Positions 6,940 to 19,179 are shown, counted from the stretch's first letter. The stretch: 33,388 nt of DNA from Gammaproteobacteria bacterium UBA7803 (GCA_002480525.1 DLCH01000018.1:1-33388), one strand, 5' to 3'. Numbers and translations are program-made. The notes: a model not told the origin generated them from the sequence alone.

Positions 6940-9039
6940 TTGAATCCAGTTACGAAACAATTCCAGTTCGGCGAACAGAAAGTCACCCTGGAAACCGGAC
7001 GCATCGCCAAGCAGGCCACCGGCGCCGTGCTCGTCACCATGGGGAATACCGTGGTGCTGTGCACCGCCGTGGGCATGAAGCAGGCGAAGGCCGGTCAGGC
7101 GTTCTTTCCGCTGACCGTCAACTACCAGGAGAAGACGTACGCGGCGGGCAAGATCCCCGGCGGCTTCTTCCGCCGTGAGGGCCGTCCGTCCGAGAAGGAG
7201 ACGCTGACGTCCCGCCTGATCGACCGGCCCATCCGGCCGCTGTTCCCGAAGGGCTTCATGAACGAGGTGCAGGTGATCTGCACCGTGATGTCCGCGGACA
7301 AGAACGAAGATCCCGATATCGCGTCGCTGATCGGCGCATCGGCGGCCCTGGCCGTGTCCGGTATCCCCTTCGACGGCCCGATCGGTGCCGCCCGGGTGGG
7401 CTACAAGGACGGTGAGTACCTGCTCAACCCGAGCTACGCCCATCTGCTGGAGTCCTCGCTGTCCATGGTGGTGGCGGGAACCGACGAAGCCGTGCTGATG
7501 GTCGAGTCCGAGGCCGAAGAGCTCACCGAGGACCAGATGCTCGGCGCGGTGCTGTTCGCCCACCAGGAGATGCAGATCGCCATCAACGCGATCAAGGAAC
7601 TGGCCGCCGAGGCCGGCAAGCCGCGCTGGGACTGGCAGCCGCCGCCCACCGACGAGGAGCTCAAGTCCGCCGTCGAGGCCGCGGTGAAGGCCGATCTGGG
7701 CGAGGCCTACCGGATCACCGACAAGATGGAGCGTCAGGCTCGGGTCTCCGAGATCCGCAACGGCGTCATCGAGCGTCTGGCCGGCGGTGACAACCCGCAG
7801 TTCGATGCCGAGGACGTGGCCGGAGCGTTCGGCAAGATCGAGAAGAACATCGTCCGTCAGCGGGTGCTGAACGGCGAGCCGCGCATCGACGGCCGGGACC
7901 TGCGGACCGTGCGTCCCATCGACATCCAGGTGCCGTTCCTGCCCAAGACCCACGGCTCCGCTCTGTTCACCCGGGGCGAGACCCAGGCCATCGTCGTGGC
8001 CACCCTGGGCACCCTGCGGGACGCGGCGCTGATCGACGCGCTGGAAGGCTCCTACAAGGACAACTTCCTGCTGCACTACAACTTCCCGCCGTTCAGCGTC
8101 GGCGAGGCCGGCTTCATGGGCGGCCCGAAGCGCCGCGAGATCGGTCACGGCCGCCTCGCGCGGCGCGGTGTGCAGGCAGTGCTGCCGACCGTGGAGGACT
8201 TCCCCTACACGATCCGCGTGGTCTCCGAGATCACCGAGTCCAACGGCTCGAGCTCCATGGCCAGCGTCTGCGGTACCTCGCTCGCGCTGATGGACGCCGG
8301 CGTGCCGATGAAGGCGCCGGTGGCCGGCGTGGCCATGGGTCTGGTGAAGGAAGGCAACAAGTACGCGGTCCTCACCGACATCCTCGGTGACGAGGACCAC
8401 CTCGGCGACATGGACTTCAAAGTGGCCGGTACCGCCAAGGGCGTCACCGCGCTGCAGATGGACATCAAGATCGCCGGCATCACCGACGAGATCATGGAAG
8501 TGGCCCTGAACCAGGCCCACGAGGCGCGGATCCACATTCTCGGCGAGATGGCCAAGGTCATCGAGAAGTCCCGGGACACGGTGTCCGAGAACGCCCCGTC
8601 CATGAAGGTGATCATGGTGCCGCAGGACAAGATCCGCGACGTCATCGGCAAGGGCGGTGCGACCATCCGCTCCATCGTCGAGGAGACGGGCGCCGACATC
8701 GACATCGAGGACGACGGCAGCGTGCGGATCTACGCCGACAGCGCGGAGTCCATGGAAGCCGCCGTGGCGAAGATCCAGGAGATCACCGCCGAGGCCGAAG
8801 TGGGCCGGATCTACCACGGCCGGGTCGAGCGGATCGTCGACTTCGGCGCCTTCGTCAACATCCTGCCCGGCAAAGACGGCCTGCTGCACATCTCGCAGAT
8901 CGCCGACGAGCGGGTGGAGCAGGTGACCGACTACCTGCAGGAAGGCCAGATGGTGGACGTGGTGGTTCTCGACGTGGACCAGCGCGGTCGCATCAAGCTG
9001 TCGATGAAGGAAGTGCCGAACTACGCCGAGAGCGCGTAG
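6940..9039 (+). CDS. pnp: Polyribonucleotide nucleotidyltransferase (PNPase)
   Basis: A 699-residue PNPase, a trimeric phosphorolytic 3'-5' exoribonuclease of the RNA degradosome. It has two RNase PH domains separated by an all-helical domain. The second PH domain carries MDIKIAGITDEIM, with the acidic catalytic residues. A KH domain (about 561-595, IGKGGATIR) and an S1 domain (about 620-690, GRVERIVDFGAFV) follow. The start is TTG 6940, with a perfect GGAGG (6928-6932) 7 nt upstream; no ATG is better placed. It is the last gene of the operon and is probably controlled through the upstream hairpin. Confidence 0.98.
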   Translation: MNPVTKQFQFGEQKVTLETGRIAKQATGAVLVTMGNTVVLCTAVGMKQAKAGQAFFPLTVNYQEKTYAAGKIPGGFFRREGRPSEKETLTSRLIDRPIRPLFPKGFMNEVQVICTVMSADKNEDPDIASLIGASAALAVSGIPFDGPIGAARVGYKDGEYLLNPSYAHLLESSLSMVVAGTDEAVLMVESEAEELTEDQMLGAVLFAHQEMQIAINAIKELAAEAGKPRWDWQPPPTDEELKSAVEAAVKADLGEAYRITDKMERQARVSEIRNGVIERLAGGDNPQFDAEDVAGAFGKIEKNIVRQRVLNGEPRIDGRDLRTVRPIDIQVPFLPKTHGSALFTRGETQAIVVATLGTLRDAALIDALEGSYKDNFLLHYNFPPFSVGEAGFMGGPKRREIGHGRLARRGVQAVLPTVEDFPYTIRVVSEITESNGSSSMASVCGTSLALMDAGVPMKAPVAGVAMGLVKEGNKYAVLTDILGDEDHLGDMDFKVAGTAKGVTALQMDIKIAGITDEIMEVALNQAHEARIHILGEMAKVIEKSRDTVSENAPSMKVIMVPQDKIRDVIGKGGATIRSIVEETGADIDIEDDGSVRIYADSAESMEAAVAKIQEITAEAEVGRIYHGRVERIVDFGAFVNILPGKDGLLHISQIADERVEQVTDYLQEGQMVDVVVLDVDQRGRIKLSMKEVPNYAESA

Positions 9040-9059
9040 CTCGGGGCGACTTCGGTCGT

Positions 9060-9104
9060 CGGACCGGCGGGGCGGGTCGCCAGACCTGCGTCGCCGGTCC
9101 GGTT
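9060..9104 (+). terminator. Possible terminator after pnp
   Basis: A 10-bp stem (9060-9069 with 9092-9101) with a long, partly self-pairing loop is followed by only three T. It is a plausible weak or Rho-assisted terminator of the nusA-pnp operon. The next gene is on the other strand. Confidence 0.4.
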
Positions 9105-9130
9105 TCCCGCCCTTCTGCCGTTCTTCCCCG

Positions 9131-9163
9131 TTCCTTGTCCCTTCCTTGTCCCTTCCTTGTCCC
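9131..9163. repeat. Three perfect tandem copies of an 11-bp unit
   Basis: TTCCTTGTCCC occurs three times with no mismatch between the convergent pnp and the lipoprotein gene, in a pyrimidine-rich stretch (about 9102-9190). No coding frame or hairpin explains it. It is probably a small variable-number repeat. Confidence 0.9.
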
Positions 9164-9226
9164 CTGCTGCTCCCGTCCCGCTCGATCCCCCTCGGCTCCG
9201 CTGGCTGGCCGACGCGGCGCACTGCA

Positions 9227-10726
9227 CTAGTCTGACCGGCGCTTCGCCGGTGTCTCCACCGGCGCGAAGTAGCGCGCCATCAGGCCGGGATCGTCGAAGT
9301 GCCGGCGTCCGACGAAGGCCGTGGCGTGCTGGCCCCACTGCCGCATCGCGCCGGGCTCGGGAATGCCCATCGGCCAGAACAGCCATCGCTCGCGACGCTC
9401 GCTGCCGGGTACGATGCCGTCCGGGTCGAACAGGCTGCGTCGGCCATGCTCGGGATGGGGCAGCGACCGCAGCCGGTCGTAGTCTTCCAGGGTATAGGTG
9501 GACGCCTGCCGGTTTCGCGCCGACTCCGCCCGATACACCCGCTCCACGTAGTGGCTGCCGGACGACAGGCGGATGACCAGCCGGTCCGGGCCGTCCGGGA
9601 TGCTCTGGGGAACCAGCAGGGGTTCCTCCCAGCCGCGGTAGCTCGCCACCAGCCGTGCCCTCGGCGTCGGGTAGAACTTGTGATAGCACCCGCAGGCATG
9701 CACGGAGTCGTAGATCAGCGGGCGGCCGTCGGGGCCGAGGGTCACCCGCCAGATCACGCCGTCCAGGCGTCCGCCGACCAGATCGAACGGCCCCGTCCGC
9801 GGGCGCGCAGGAAACCAGATCAGGTAGTTGAGCTGAAGCAGGGTCTCGCCATACCAGCGCGTATGGGAGGCGAGGGTGAAGACGGCCGGTGCGCCGTCGA
9901 CGACCACCCGGCCGGCCGGGTCGAAGCGTGGCGTGCCGGGCGAGTCGCTGTCAGTGCCGACGTCGATCTCCCAGATCGGCGCGTGTCGTTCGAACAGTTC
10001 GGCCAGGGCCGCATCGTCGGGCAGCGGTATCCCGAGGGGGTTGCGGGCCGATCGCGCCAGGATTGCCGCCGCCGTGTCCGGGCTCGTGCCCGCCGAAGTC
10101 CCTGCCGGACCGACCCGCACCAGTCGGCCGGCCACCGGCAGGCCGTCCAGGGGCGTCGCGAAGACCCGCTCGGTCTCCCGGTGCAGGCCGTGGACGCCGA
10201 GCAGAAACGGCTGGGACGACAGCGGGTAGAGACCGAGGATCCGCAGAGTCCGCCGGTAGGCGTCCGGCACCCGAACCCGCGTGAGCGCCGCCCGCCGGGT
10301 GCCAGCCGCAAGGTCCACCCGTTGCAGTACGGCGGCGCAGCGATCGAGGGCGGACAGCCGGTCCGGTGGAAGGCGCCCGGCCGGGAGATTGGCGAGTTCG
10401 GCCCGTCGCGCGGATCGGTCGAGCCCGCGGAGCCGCTCGACCCAGGCGTCGAACGCCGGTCCCGAGTCGGGTACCGCGACGCCGCCGGCCAGAAAACGGT
10501 TCGAGCGCAGGTAGGGCAGCCCCGGAATCCGCCAGCTCTGGGCGTCGCCGACCCCGGCGGCGGACACCGCCCGGTCGGTGTCGCGGAACAGCACCCGGCA
10601 CTCGGCGACCGGATCGTCCGGGCCGGCGTCGGGCGCATGCCGCGACGTGCTCGTGCAGCCCGTTGCCATCACCAAGGCGATGATGGCACCGGCGGCGAGC
10701 CGCCCGCCGAGCCTGTGATACCCCAT
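9227..10726 (-). CDS. Uncharacterised lipoprotein with HxCxCxH motif
   Basis: A 499-residue protein of a family I cannot name. ATG 10726 has GGAGG about 8 nt upstream and is preferred to the TTG at 10753. Residues 1-24 are a lipoprotein signal: Arg residues, a hydrophobic stretch, then a lipobox ending at Cys24, so it should be lipidated and face the periplasm or outer membrane. The C-terminal half is rich in aromatics: an NYLIWFPARPR stretch, a GGRLDGVIWRVTL segment, then H343-A-C345-G-C347-Y-H349, which looks like a metal or haem-like ligand cluster. A GSHYVERVYR segment and a GQHATAFVGRRHFDDP segment follow. It stands alone, convergent with pnp. No function is assigned; a surface or periplasmic metal-binding role is only inference. 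Confidence 0.85.
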   Translation of the reverse strand: MGYHRLGGRLAAGAIIALVMATGCTSTSRHAPDAGPDDPVAECRVLFRDTDRAVSAAGVGDAQSWRIPGLPYLRSNRFLAGGVAVPDSGPAFDAWVERLRGLDRSARRAELANLPAGRLPPDRLSALDRCAAVLQRVDLAAGTRRAALTRVRVPDAYRRTLRILGLYPLSSQPFLLGVHGLHRETERVFATPLDGLPVAGRLVRVGPAGTSAGTSPDTAAAILARSARNPLGIPLPDDAALAELFERHAPIWEIDVGTDSDSPGTPRFDPAGRVVVDGAPAVFTLASHTRWYGETLLQLNYLIWFPARPRTGPFDLVGGRLDGVIWRVTLGPDGRPLIYDSVHACGCYHKFYPTPRARLVASYRGWEEPLLVPQSIPDGPDRLVIRLSSGSHYVERVYRAESARNRQASTYTLEDYDRLRSLPHPEHGRRSLFDPDGIVPGSERRERWLFWPMGIPEPGAMRQWGQHATAFVGRRHFDDPGLMARYFAPVETPAKRRSD

Positions 10727-10801
10727 GTCGGACCCTCCACGGGAAGGGTCCAACTCTACGGCAGGGCGTTTCCGGCGAAAACCGCGGGGGCCGGAACCGG
10801 C

Positions 10802-10945
10802 TCAGTACAGGGGGCTGGCGGGCGGCTCGATCTGGGTGCGCTCCAGGGCGTTCTTCAGTGCCCAGTAGAACGTCTCCGTGTCCGCCTCCAGTTCCGGCTC
10901 CCCGCCCAGATCCTCGAAATCCAGGTCCAGATCCTGATCGTCCAT
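10802..10945 (-). CDS. Small acidic protein (47 residues)
   Basis: A short open frame with a good ribosome-binding site (GGAGGG about 11 nt before the ATG). It encodes 47 residues beginning MDDQDLDLDFEDLG. The N-terminal half is very acidic (Asp/Glu about every second residue); the C-terminal half has an aromatic/amphipathic helix-like part around FYWALKNALERTQ and a Pro-rich end. It lies between the lipoprotein gene and acs on the same strand as both, 75 nt upstream of the lipoprotein start, so it may be cotranscribed with it. I do not recognise the family. The pattern of charges and the site upstream argue for a real gene. Confidence 0.55.
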   Translation of the reverse strand: MDDQDLDLDFEDLGGEPELEADTETFYWALKNALERTQIEPPASPLY

Positions 10946-11225
10946 GATGCTCGTGTCCCTCCGTTGCTGATCCGCCGGGGAGCCTTGCCCCGGGCCTGCC
11001 CGGCGCGCTTTCGCGCGGGCATGAAATGATCGTAGTGGGCTGCCGTGCCGGTGCTGTGACCGGGGGCACGTTTGCGATCACGAGTATCGGCGCGGACGCG
11101 CGAGGTGGGGAACGGCGCAAGCCCCGGGGCGGCGTCAGTCACCGCCGCCGGTGGCGTTGAGTGCCCGGCGGGCGCACCCGGCGGGTCGACGCCCGGCGCG
11201 GGGGGCGGCCCGGCCGGGGTCGGGG
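10946..11225. other. 280-bp intergenic stretch downstream of acs
   Basis: Very GC-rich DNA between the acs stop and the microprotein. A short stem around GCGCGC-TTTC-GCGCG lies near 11007-11020, and several GC-rich inverted repeats follow acs, none with a T-tract. On the minus strand TACGAT (near 11030) is a possible -10 for the microprotein and lipoprotein, without a convincing -35. I see no further gene. Confidence 0.5.
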
Positions 11226-13169
<1,944 letters not shown>

Positions 13170-13216
13170 GACGTACTCCCCAGTTCTCTAGTCGCGGCTC
13201 GTTCGGCGTGGCCCGT

Positions 13217-14767
13217 TCAGCGCAGGGATTCGATCAGATGCCGGGTGGACGCATCCTGTTCGAGGGGCGAGGCCCCGCCGAGCTGGTCGTGGATGGGCAG
13301 AGCCAGGCGCTTGCCCAGCTCGACACCCCATTGGTCGAACGAGTTTATGTTCCAGATCACGCCCTGGCAAAACACCTTGTGCTCGTACAGCGCCAACAAG
13401 GCGCCCAACGAATGTGGGGTCAGGGACGCCAGCACGATGGTGGTGGACGGCTTGTCGCCGGGCACCGCCCGATGCGGGTCGTCGGACGTCTGCCCCGCCA
13501 TCATCGCCTGGCTCTGGGCGAGGGCGTTGGCGAGCAGCCAGCGGTGGTGTTCCTCGAGCCCGTGCCCGGCGCGGGCGGCGACGATGAAGTCGGCGCTGAA
13601 CGAGCGGGTGCCCTGGTGCAGGAGCTGGTGGAAGGCGTGCTGGCCGTTGGTGCCCTCGCCGCCCCAGACGATGCCCATGGTGTGCACGCCGACACTCTGA
13701 CCGTCCCGCTGCACCCGCTTGCCGTTGCTCTCCATCTCGAGCTGCTGCAGGTAGTCCGGCAGCAGCCGCAGCCGCTGGGCATAGGGCAGCACCGCCAGGT
13801 TGCCGGCGCCGAGAAAATTGAAGTTCCAGATGCCTGCCAGCGCCATGAGCACCGGCGCGTTGGCCTCGAGCGGCGCGTCGAGAAAGTGCCGGTCGAGTTC
13901 CCGGGCGCCGGCGAGCAGCTCGCCGAAGGCCGCGGAGCCCGCCGCCAACGCGATGGGCAGGCCGACGGCCGACCACAGCGAGAAACGGCCGCCCACCCAG
14001 TCCCACATCGGGTACACGCTGCCGGCGTCGATGCCGAACTCGCCCGCCGCCTCGACGTTGGCGCTGACCGCCACGAAGTGCCTGGACAGCGCCGCCAGGC
14101 TGGCGCTGCGCTCGAGGAACCAGCTCCTCGCGGACAGGGCGTTGACCCGGGTCTCCAGGGTCGAGAACGACTTGGAGACCACCACCACCAGCGTCGTCTC
14201 CGGGTTCAGGCCATCGAGCGCCCGGGTCAGCGCCTCGCCGTCGACGTTGGCGACGAAGTGGCAGCGCGGCCCGGACCCGTCGGCCAGCGCCTCGACGGCG
14301 AGCTCCGGTCCGAGATGGGACCCGCCGATGCCGATGTGCACCACGTCGGTGAAGGCCCGGCCGGTCCAGCCCCGGGCCCGGCCGCTGCGCACGTCGTCGG
14401 CGAAGCGGCCGAGCCGCGTCAGGGTGTCGGCCACCGCCCCGGCAGCGAGTTCGGGGCGTTCGTCCTCCCGGGCCCGCAGGGCGGTGTGCAGCACGGGCCG
14501 GCCTTCGGTGCTGTTGATGGCCTCGCCGGCGAACAGCCGCGCCCGCCAGCCTTCCAGGTCCTGCGCCCTGGCCAGCGCGACCAGCGCGTCCAGCGCCTCC
14601 GGGTTCAGCCGCTGCTTGGAGAAGTCGAGATCGAGGCCGGCGGCGTGGACCCGCAGCGCCCGATTGCGCGCTTCGTCGGCGAGCAGCTCGGCGACCGGGG
14701 TGCGGGCCAGGTCGGTGGCGATCCGGGACAGGGTGTTCCAGGCAGGCTGCTGCTCGGGGCTGGGCAC
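13217..14767 (-). CDS. pgi: Glucose-6-phosphate isomerase
   Basis: A 516-residue Pgi interconverting glucose-6-phosphate and fructose-6-phosphate. Both family signatures are present: DWVGGRFSLWSAVGLP and SFDQWGVELGKRLA (holding the catalytic Lys). The GGEGTNGQHAFHQLLHQG segment carries the catalytic Glu and His. It is about 30 residues shorter than E. coli Pgi, mostly at the N-terminus. The start is GTG with a GAGGA about 10 nt upstream. It begins 13 nt after the deoxynucleoside kinase stop, so it belongs to the same transcript. Confidence 0.97.
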   Translation of the reverse strand: MPSPEQQPAWNTLSRIATDLARTPVAELLADEARNRALRVHAAGLDLDFSKQRLNPEALDALVALARAQDLEGWRARLFAGEAINSTEGRPVLHTALRAREDERPELAAGAVADTLTRLGRFADDVRSGRARGWTGRAFTDVVHIGIGGSHLGPELAVEALADGSGPRCHFVANVDGEALTRALDGLNPETTLVVVVSKSFSTLETRVNALSARSWFLERSASLAALSRHFVAVSANVEAAGEFGIDAGSVYPMWDWVGGRFSLWSAVGLPIALAAGSAAFGELLAGARELDRHFLDAPLEANAPVLMALAGIWNFNFLGAGNLAVLPYAQRLRLLPDYLQQLEMESNGKRVQRDGQSVGVHTMGIVWGGEGTNGQHAFHQLLHQGTRSFSADFIVAARAGHGLEEHHRWLLANALAQSQAMMAGQTSDDPHRAVPGDKPSTTIVLASLTPHSLGALLALYEHKVFCQGVIWNINSFDQWGVELGKRLALPIHDQLGGASPLEQDASTRHLIESLR

Positions 14768-14780
14768 GGCGACGGGATCC

Positions 14781-15488
14781 TCAAAGCAGGGTGGGATTGG
14801 GGTTGAAGTACTGCCGGAGGCCGTCCATGCGGCCGATCTGTTCGAGCAGGGCGGCGAAGTGCCGGTCGTTGTTGGCGAAGTCGATCTCGCTGGCGTTGAC
14901 CACCAGCAGCGGCGCGTCGTCGTAGTAGTGGAAGAACTCCGTGTAGGCGCGGTTGAGGGTCTCCAGGTAGTCGCTCTCGATGTCCCGCTCGTAGGCGATG
15001 CCCCGGCGCCGGATCCGGGCCAGCAGCACGCTCACCGGAGCCTGCAGATAGATCACCAGATCCGGGGTCGGCGTCTGCAGGTCGAGGGAGTCGTAGATCT
15101 GCCGGTACAGCGCGTACTCGGCGTCGTCCAGCGTCATGCGCGCGAACAGGTCGTCCTTCTCCAGCAGGAAATCGGCGACCAGGGTCGGACCCAGCAGGTC
15201 GTCGCCGGGCAGCTCGGCCATCTGCCGCGCCCGGTTCAGCAGGAAGAACAGCTGGGTGGGCAGGGCGTGGCGGCGGCCCTCGCGGTAGAACCGGTCGAGG
15301 AACGGGTTCTCGGCCGCGGGCTCCAGCAGGATCGGGTAGCCGAAATGCTCGGCGAGGCGTCGTGCCAGCGTGGTCTTGCCCACGCCGATGGGGCCTTCGA
15401 CGGTGACGTAGCGTGGCGCCGCGCCCGGCCGCTCGGCCTCCGGGTCGCTGCGGAATCTCGACTGCGCCGGGATGTTCATCCTGTCCAT
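14781..15488 (-). CDS. Deoxynucleoside kinase (dAK/dGK family)
   Basis: A 235-residue kinase of the deoxyadenosine/deoxyguanosine kinase family, which phosphorylates deoxynucleosides for salvage. It shows a P-loop GPIGVGKTT (about residues 33-41), the EP..ENPFL substrate segment, the DFLLEKDDLFA segment and the RGIAYERDIESDYL lid region. The first about 25 residues precede the fold and are likely flexible; ATG at 15488 or 15479 could be the start, and neither has a clear ribosome-binding site. It lies between pcnB and pgi, where many relatives have folK and panBCD. Substrate preference cannot be read from sequence. Confidence 0.9.
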   Translation of the reverse strand: MDRMNIPAQSRFRSDPEAERPGAAPRYVTVEGPIGVGKTTLARRLAEHFGYPILLEPAAENPFLDRFYREGRRHALPTQLFFLLNRARQMAELPGDDLLGPTLVADFLLEKDDLFARMTLDDAEYALYRQIYDSLDLQTPTPDLVIYLQAPVSVLLARIRRRGIAYERDIESDYLETLNRAYTEFFHYYDDAPLLVVNASEIDFANNDRHFAALLEQIGRMDGLRQYFNPNPTLL

Positions 15489-15549
15489 GAGCTGGTTCGG
15501 GGGGCCACGCTGAGTCCGAACCGAATCATGTACGGCGGCTGCGCGCGCT

Positions 15550-16839
15550 TCAACCTTCGGGCTTCTTGCGACGCCGGCGCTTGCGGCGGCGGCCCTTCTT
15601 CTGCTCCGGCTCGGCGCTGCCGCGGAGCTCGTCGAGCATGGCCTCCCGGGCGTCGTGATCGGCGTCCTGGTAGCGGGTCCACCAGTCGGCGGCCTCGGCG
15701 ACCGGCTCGCCGGCCTCGCCGCGCAGCACCAGGAAGTCGTAGGCGGCGCGGAACCGCTCGTGCTCCATCAGCCCGGCGACGGTGCGCGGGCGGAGCGCCT
15801 CGAGCCGGTGCTGCAGGCCCCAGACGTCGCGGATGAACTGGGAGAACCGGCGCGGAATGGCGATGATCTGCTGCTGCTCGGCCAGGGTCTCGCCGGCCGC
15901 CGCGGCGCGCGCTTCCGCGGGCTTGCGGTTCTGCGCGTGGGCGTCGAACCGGGCCTGGAAGTCGCGCCACATCACCACGGCGAACAGGAACCCGGGCGTC
16001 ACCGGCTTGTCGTCGGCGATGCGCCGGTCCGTGTTGCGCATGGCCAGGGTCACCAGCGGATCGTCCGGCGGGCAGCAGGGAAACAGCGCCCAGCGCACCC
16101 GGGTGGGCGCCAGGTAGTTCCAGGCGGCTTCCGAGCGGCCGGAAACGAAGATCTTGCAGACCTCGTCGAACAGCCGGGCGGGCGGGATCTCCCGCAGGTG
16201 CTCGGCGAGCTCCGGCACCGCCGCTTCGATCTCCGGGTCCAGGGTGAAGCCGAGCTTGGCCTGGAAGCGCACCGCGCGCAGCAGCCGCACCGGGTCCTCC
16301 CGCAGCCGCGTCTCGGTGTCGCCGATGAACCGCAAACGCTGGTGCTCGAGGTCGTCGAGACCGCCGACGAAATCGATGATCTCCTCGTGCTGGGGATCGT
16401 AATACAGCGCGTTGATGGTGAAGTCGCGGCGGAACGCGTCCTCGTCCAGGGTGCCCCACACGTTGTCCCGCAGGATCAGCCCGGAGTCCGCCAGGCGGCG
16501 CTCGTCCTCTTCCTCGGCCTGGCCCTTGCGGAACGTCGACACCTCGATGATGTGCCGGCCGTAGCGCACGTGGGCGATGCGGAAGCGGCGGCCCACCAGC
16601 CTGGCCCGGCGGAACACCCGCTTGACCTGCTCCGGGGTCGCGCTGGTGGCGACGTCGAAGTCCTTCGGGTGGGCGCCGAGCAGCAGGTCGCGGACACAGC
16701 CGCCGACCAGGAAGGCCTGGAAACCGGCGTCCTCGAGGCGCTCGACCACGTCGATGGCATTCGGGTCGACCTCGTCCCGGATCAGGCCGTGCTCGGCGGC
16801 GTTGAGGTATCTGGCTTGCTGGGTCACCTGATTCGGCAC
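15550..16839 (-). CDS. pcnB: Poly(A) polymerase I
   Basis: A 429-residue PcnB that adds poly(A) tails to RNAs and so speeds their decay by the degradosome and PNPase. Polymerase beta-superfamily motifs: FLVGGCVRDLLLG (about 43-55), the DFDVAT catalytic acids and RRDFTINALYYD, then the LREDPVRLLRAVRF RNA-binding segment. The last about 20 residues are almost all Lys/Arg, as in other PcnB tails. An in-frame TAG sits immediately before GTG 16839, so that codon is the outermost start; the GTG four codons on (16827) is an alternative. It follows the regulator gene by 80 nt. The folK gene usually found next is missing. Confidence 0.96.
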   Translation of the reverse strand: MPNQVTQQARYLNAAEHGLIRDEVDPNAIDVVERLEDAGFQAFLVGGCVRDLLLGAHPKDFDVATSATPEQVKRVFRRARLVGRRFRIAHVRYGRHIIEVSTFRKGQAEEEDERRLADSGLILRDNVWGTLDEDAFRRDFTINALYYDPQHEEIIDFVGGLDDLEHQRLRFIGDTETRLREDPVRLLRAVRFQAKLGFTLDPEIEAAVPELAEHLREIPPARLFDEVCKIFVSGRSEAAWNYLAPTRVRWALFPCCPPDDPLVTLAMRNTDRRIADDKPVTPGFLFAVVMWRDFQARFDAHAQNRKPAEARAAAAGETLAEQQQIIAIPRRFSQFIRDVWGLQHRLEALRPRTVAGLMEHERFRAAYDFLVLRGEAGEPVAEAADWWTRYQDADHDAREAMLDELRGSAEPEQKKGRRRKRRRRKKPEG

Positions 16840-16919
16840 CTATCGAGTCTGGGCGCCCGGCAGCCGGCGCGCGGCGGGCCGGGCGGCGCGGCGGCGTACG
16901 CTGGAGGGCGGACCTGGGA

Positions 16920-18302
<1,383 letters not shown>

Positions 18303-18308
18303 ACTTAC

Positions 18309-19169
18309 TCACGAAACGCTGTCGTGGCGCGGTACCCGGGCGAGGTCGAAGCGATCGGCGGCCCAGCTCAGAAGCGCCTCGCTGCCGGCGTCGGCGGGCG
18401 CTCCGTCCAGCCCCAGGGCGGGCAGCACACGGCGCAGGTTGTCGGCGGGGCGGTCGAGATCCAGCGGCGCCGCGTGGTTCTGCTTGGACAGCTTGCGGCC
18501 GGCGCGGTCGACCAGCAGCGGCACGTGCCCGTACACCGGCACCGGCAGACCGAGGCGCTGCATGACCAGCACCTGGCGCGCCGTGGTGTCGAGCAGGTCG
18601 CGGCCGCGGATCACCCGGGTGACGGCGCCGTCGCCGTCGTCCACCGCGGTGGCGAGCTGATAGGCGAACAGGCCGTCACGGCGGCGCACGACGAAGTCGC
18701 CGCCGGCCTCGGCCAGGCGCCAGTGCTGTTCGCCCTGGACCAGGTCGGTGAGGGAGACCCGGGCGTCGTCGACCCGCAGGCGCACGGCGCTGTCCGGCCG
18801 CGGCGCGGTGTGGCGGCGGCAGGTGCCGGGATAGGTCGCGTGGTCGCGGAGCCGGCGTCGCGGGCAGCGGCAGTAGAACAGCAGCCCCTGGCGGGCCAGC
18901 ACGTCCAGCGCCTCGTGGTAGCGGGGCAGACGCTCGCTCTGGCGCACCACGGGGCCGTCCCAGTGCAGCCCGTGACGTTCCAGGGCCACCAGGATCGCCT
19001 GGTCGGCGCCGGCGGCGTTGCGCGGTGTGTCGAGGTCGTCCAGACGCACGTGCCAGGCGACGCCCTGGCGTCGCGCGTCGAGAAAGCTGGCCACGGCGGC
19101 CAGCAGGGAACCGAGATGCAGGGGCCCGGTGGGCGAAGGCGCGAATCTGCCGCCGCCGACGCCCTTCAC
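18309..19169 (-). CDS. gluQ: Glutamyl-Q tRNA(Asp) synthetase
   Basis: A 286-residue paralogue of GluRS lacking the anticodon domain. It activates glutamate and attaches it to queuosine 34 of tRNA-Asp. The N-terminal FAPSPTGPLHLGSL motif holds the HIGH-like element, and KLSKQN is the KMSKS-like element. A CRC (about 98-100) with a later Tyr and Cys forms the zinc site typical of YadB/GluQ. The start is GTG, with TGAGG overlapping the dksA stop about 9 nt upstream, giving tight coupling to dksA as in many gammaproteobacteria. Confidence 0.96.
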   Translation of the reverse strand: MKGVGGGRFAPSPTGPLHLGSLLAAVASFLDARRQGVAWHVRLDDLDTPRNAAGADQAILVALERHGLHWDGPVVRQSERLPRYHEALDVLARQGLLFYCRCPRRRLRDHATYPGTCRRHTAPRPDSAVRLRVDDARVSLTDLVQGEQHWRLAEAGGDFVVRRRDGLFAYQLATAVDDGDGAVTRVIRGRDLLDTTARQVLVMQRLGLPVPVYGHVPLLVDRAGRKLSKQNHAAPLDLDRPADNLRRVLPALGLDGAPADAGSEALLSWAADRFDLARVPRHDSVS

Positions 19170-19179
19170 CGGTGCGGCC

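Noticed and set aside
6361..9222. 953-residue minus-strand open frame opposite rpsO-pnp
   Set aside because: Spans two certain genes on the other strand; His/Asp/Gly-rich shadow composition.
10855..11142. 95-residue minus-strand open frame
   Set aside because: Out of frame with the 47-residue gene; Arg/Pro-rich and without a ribosome-binding site.
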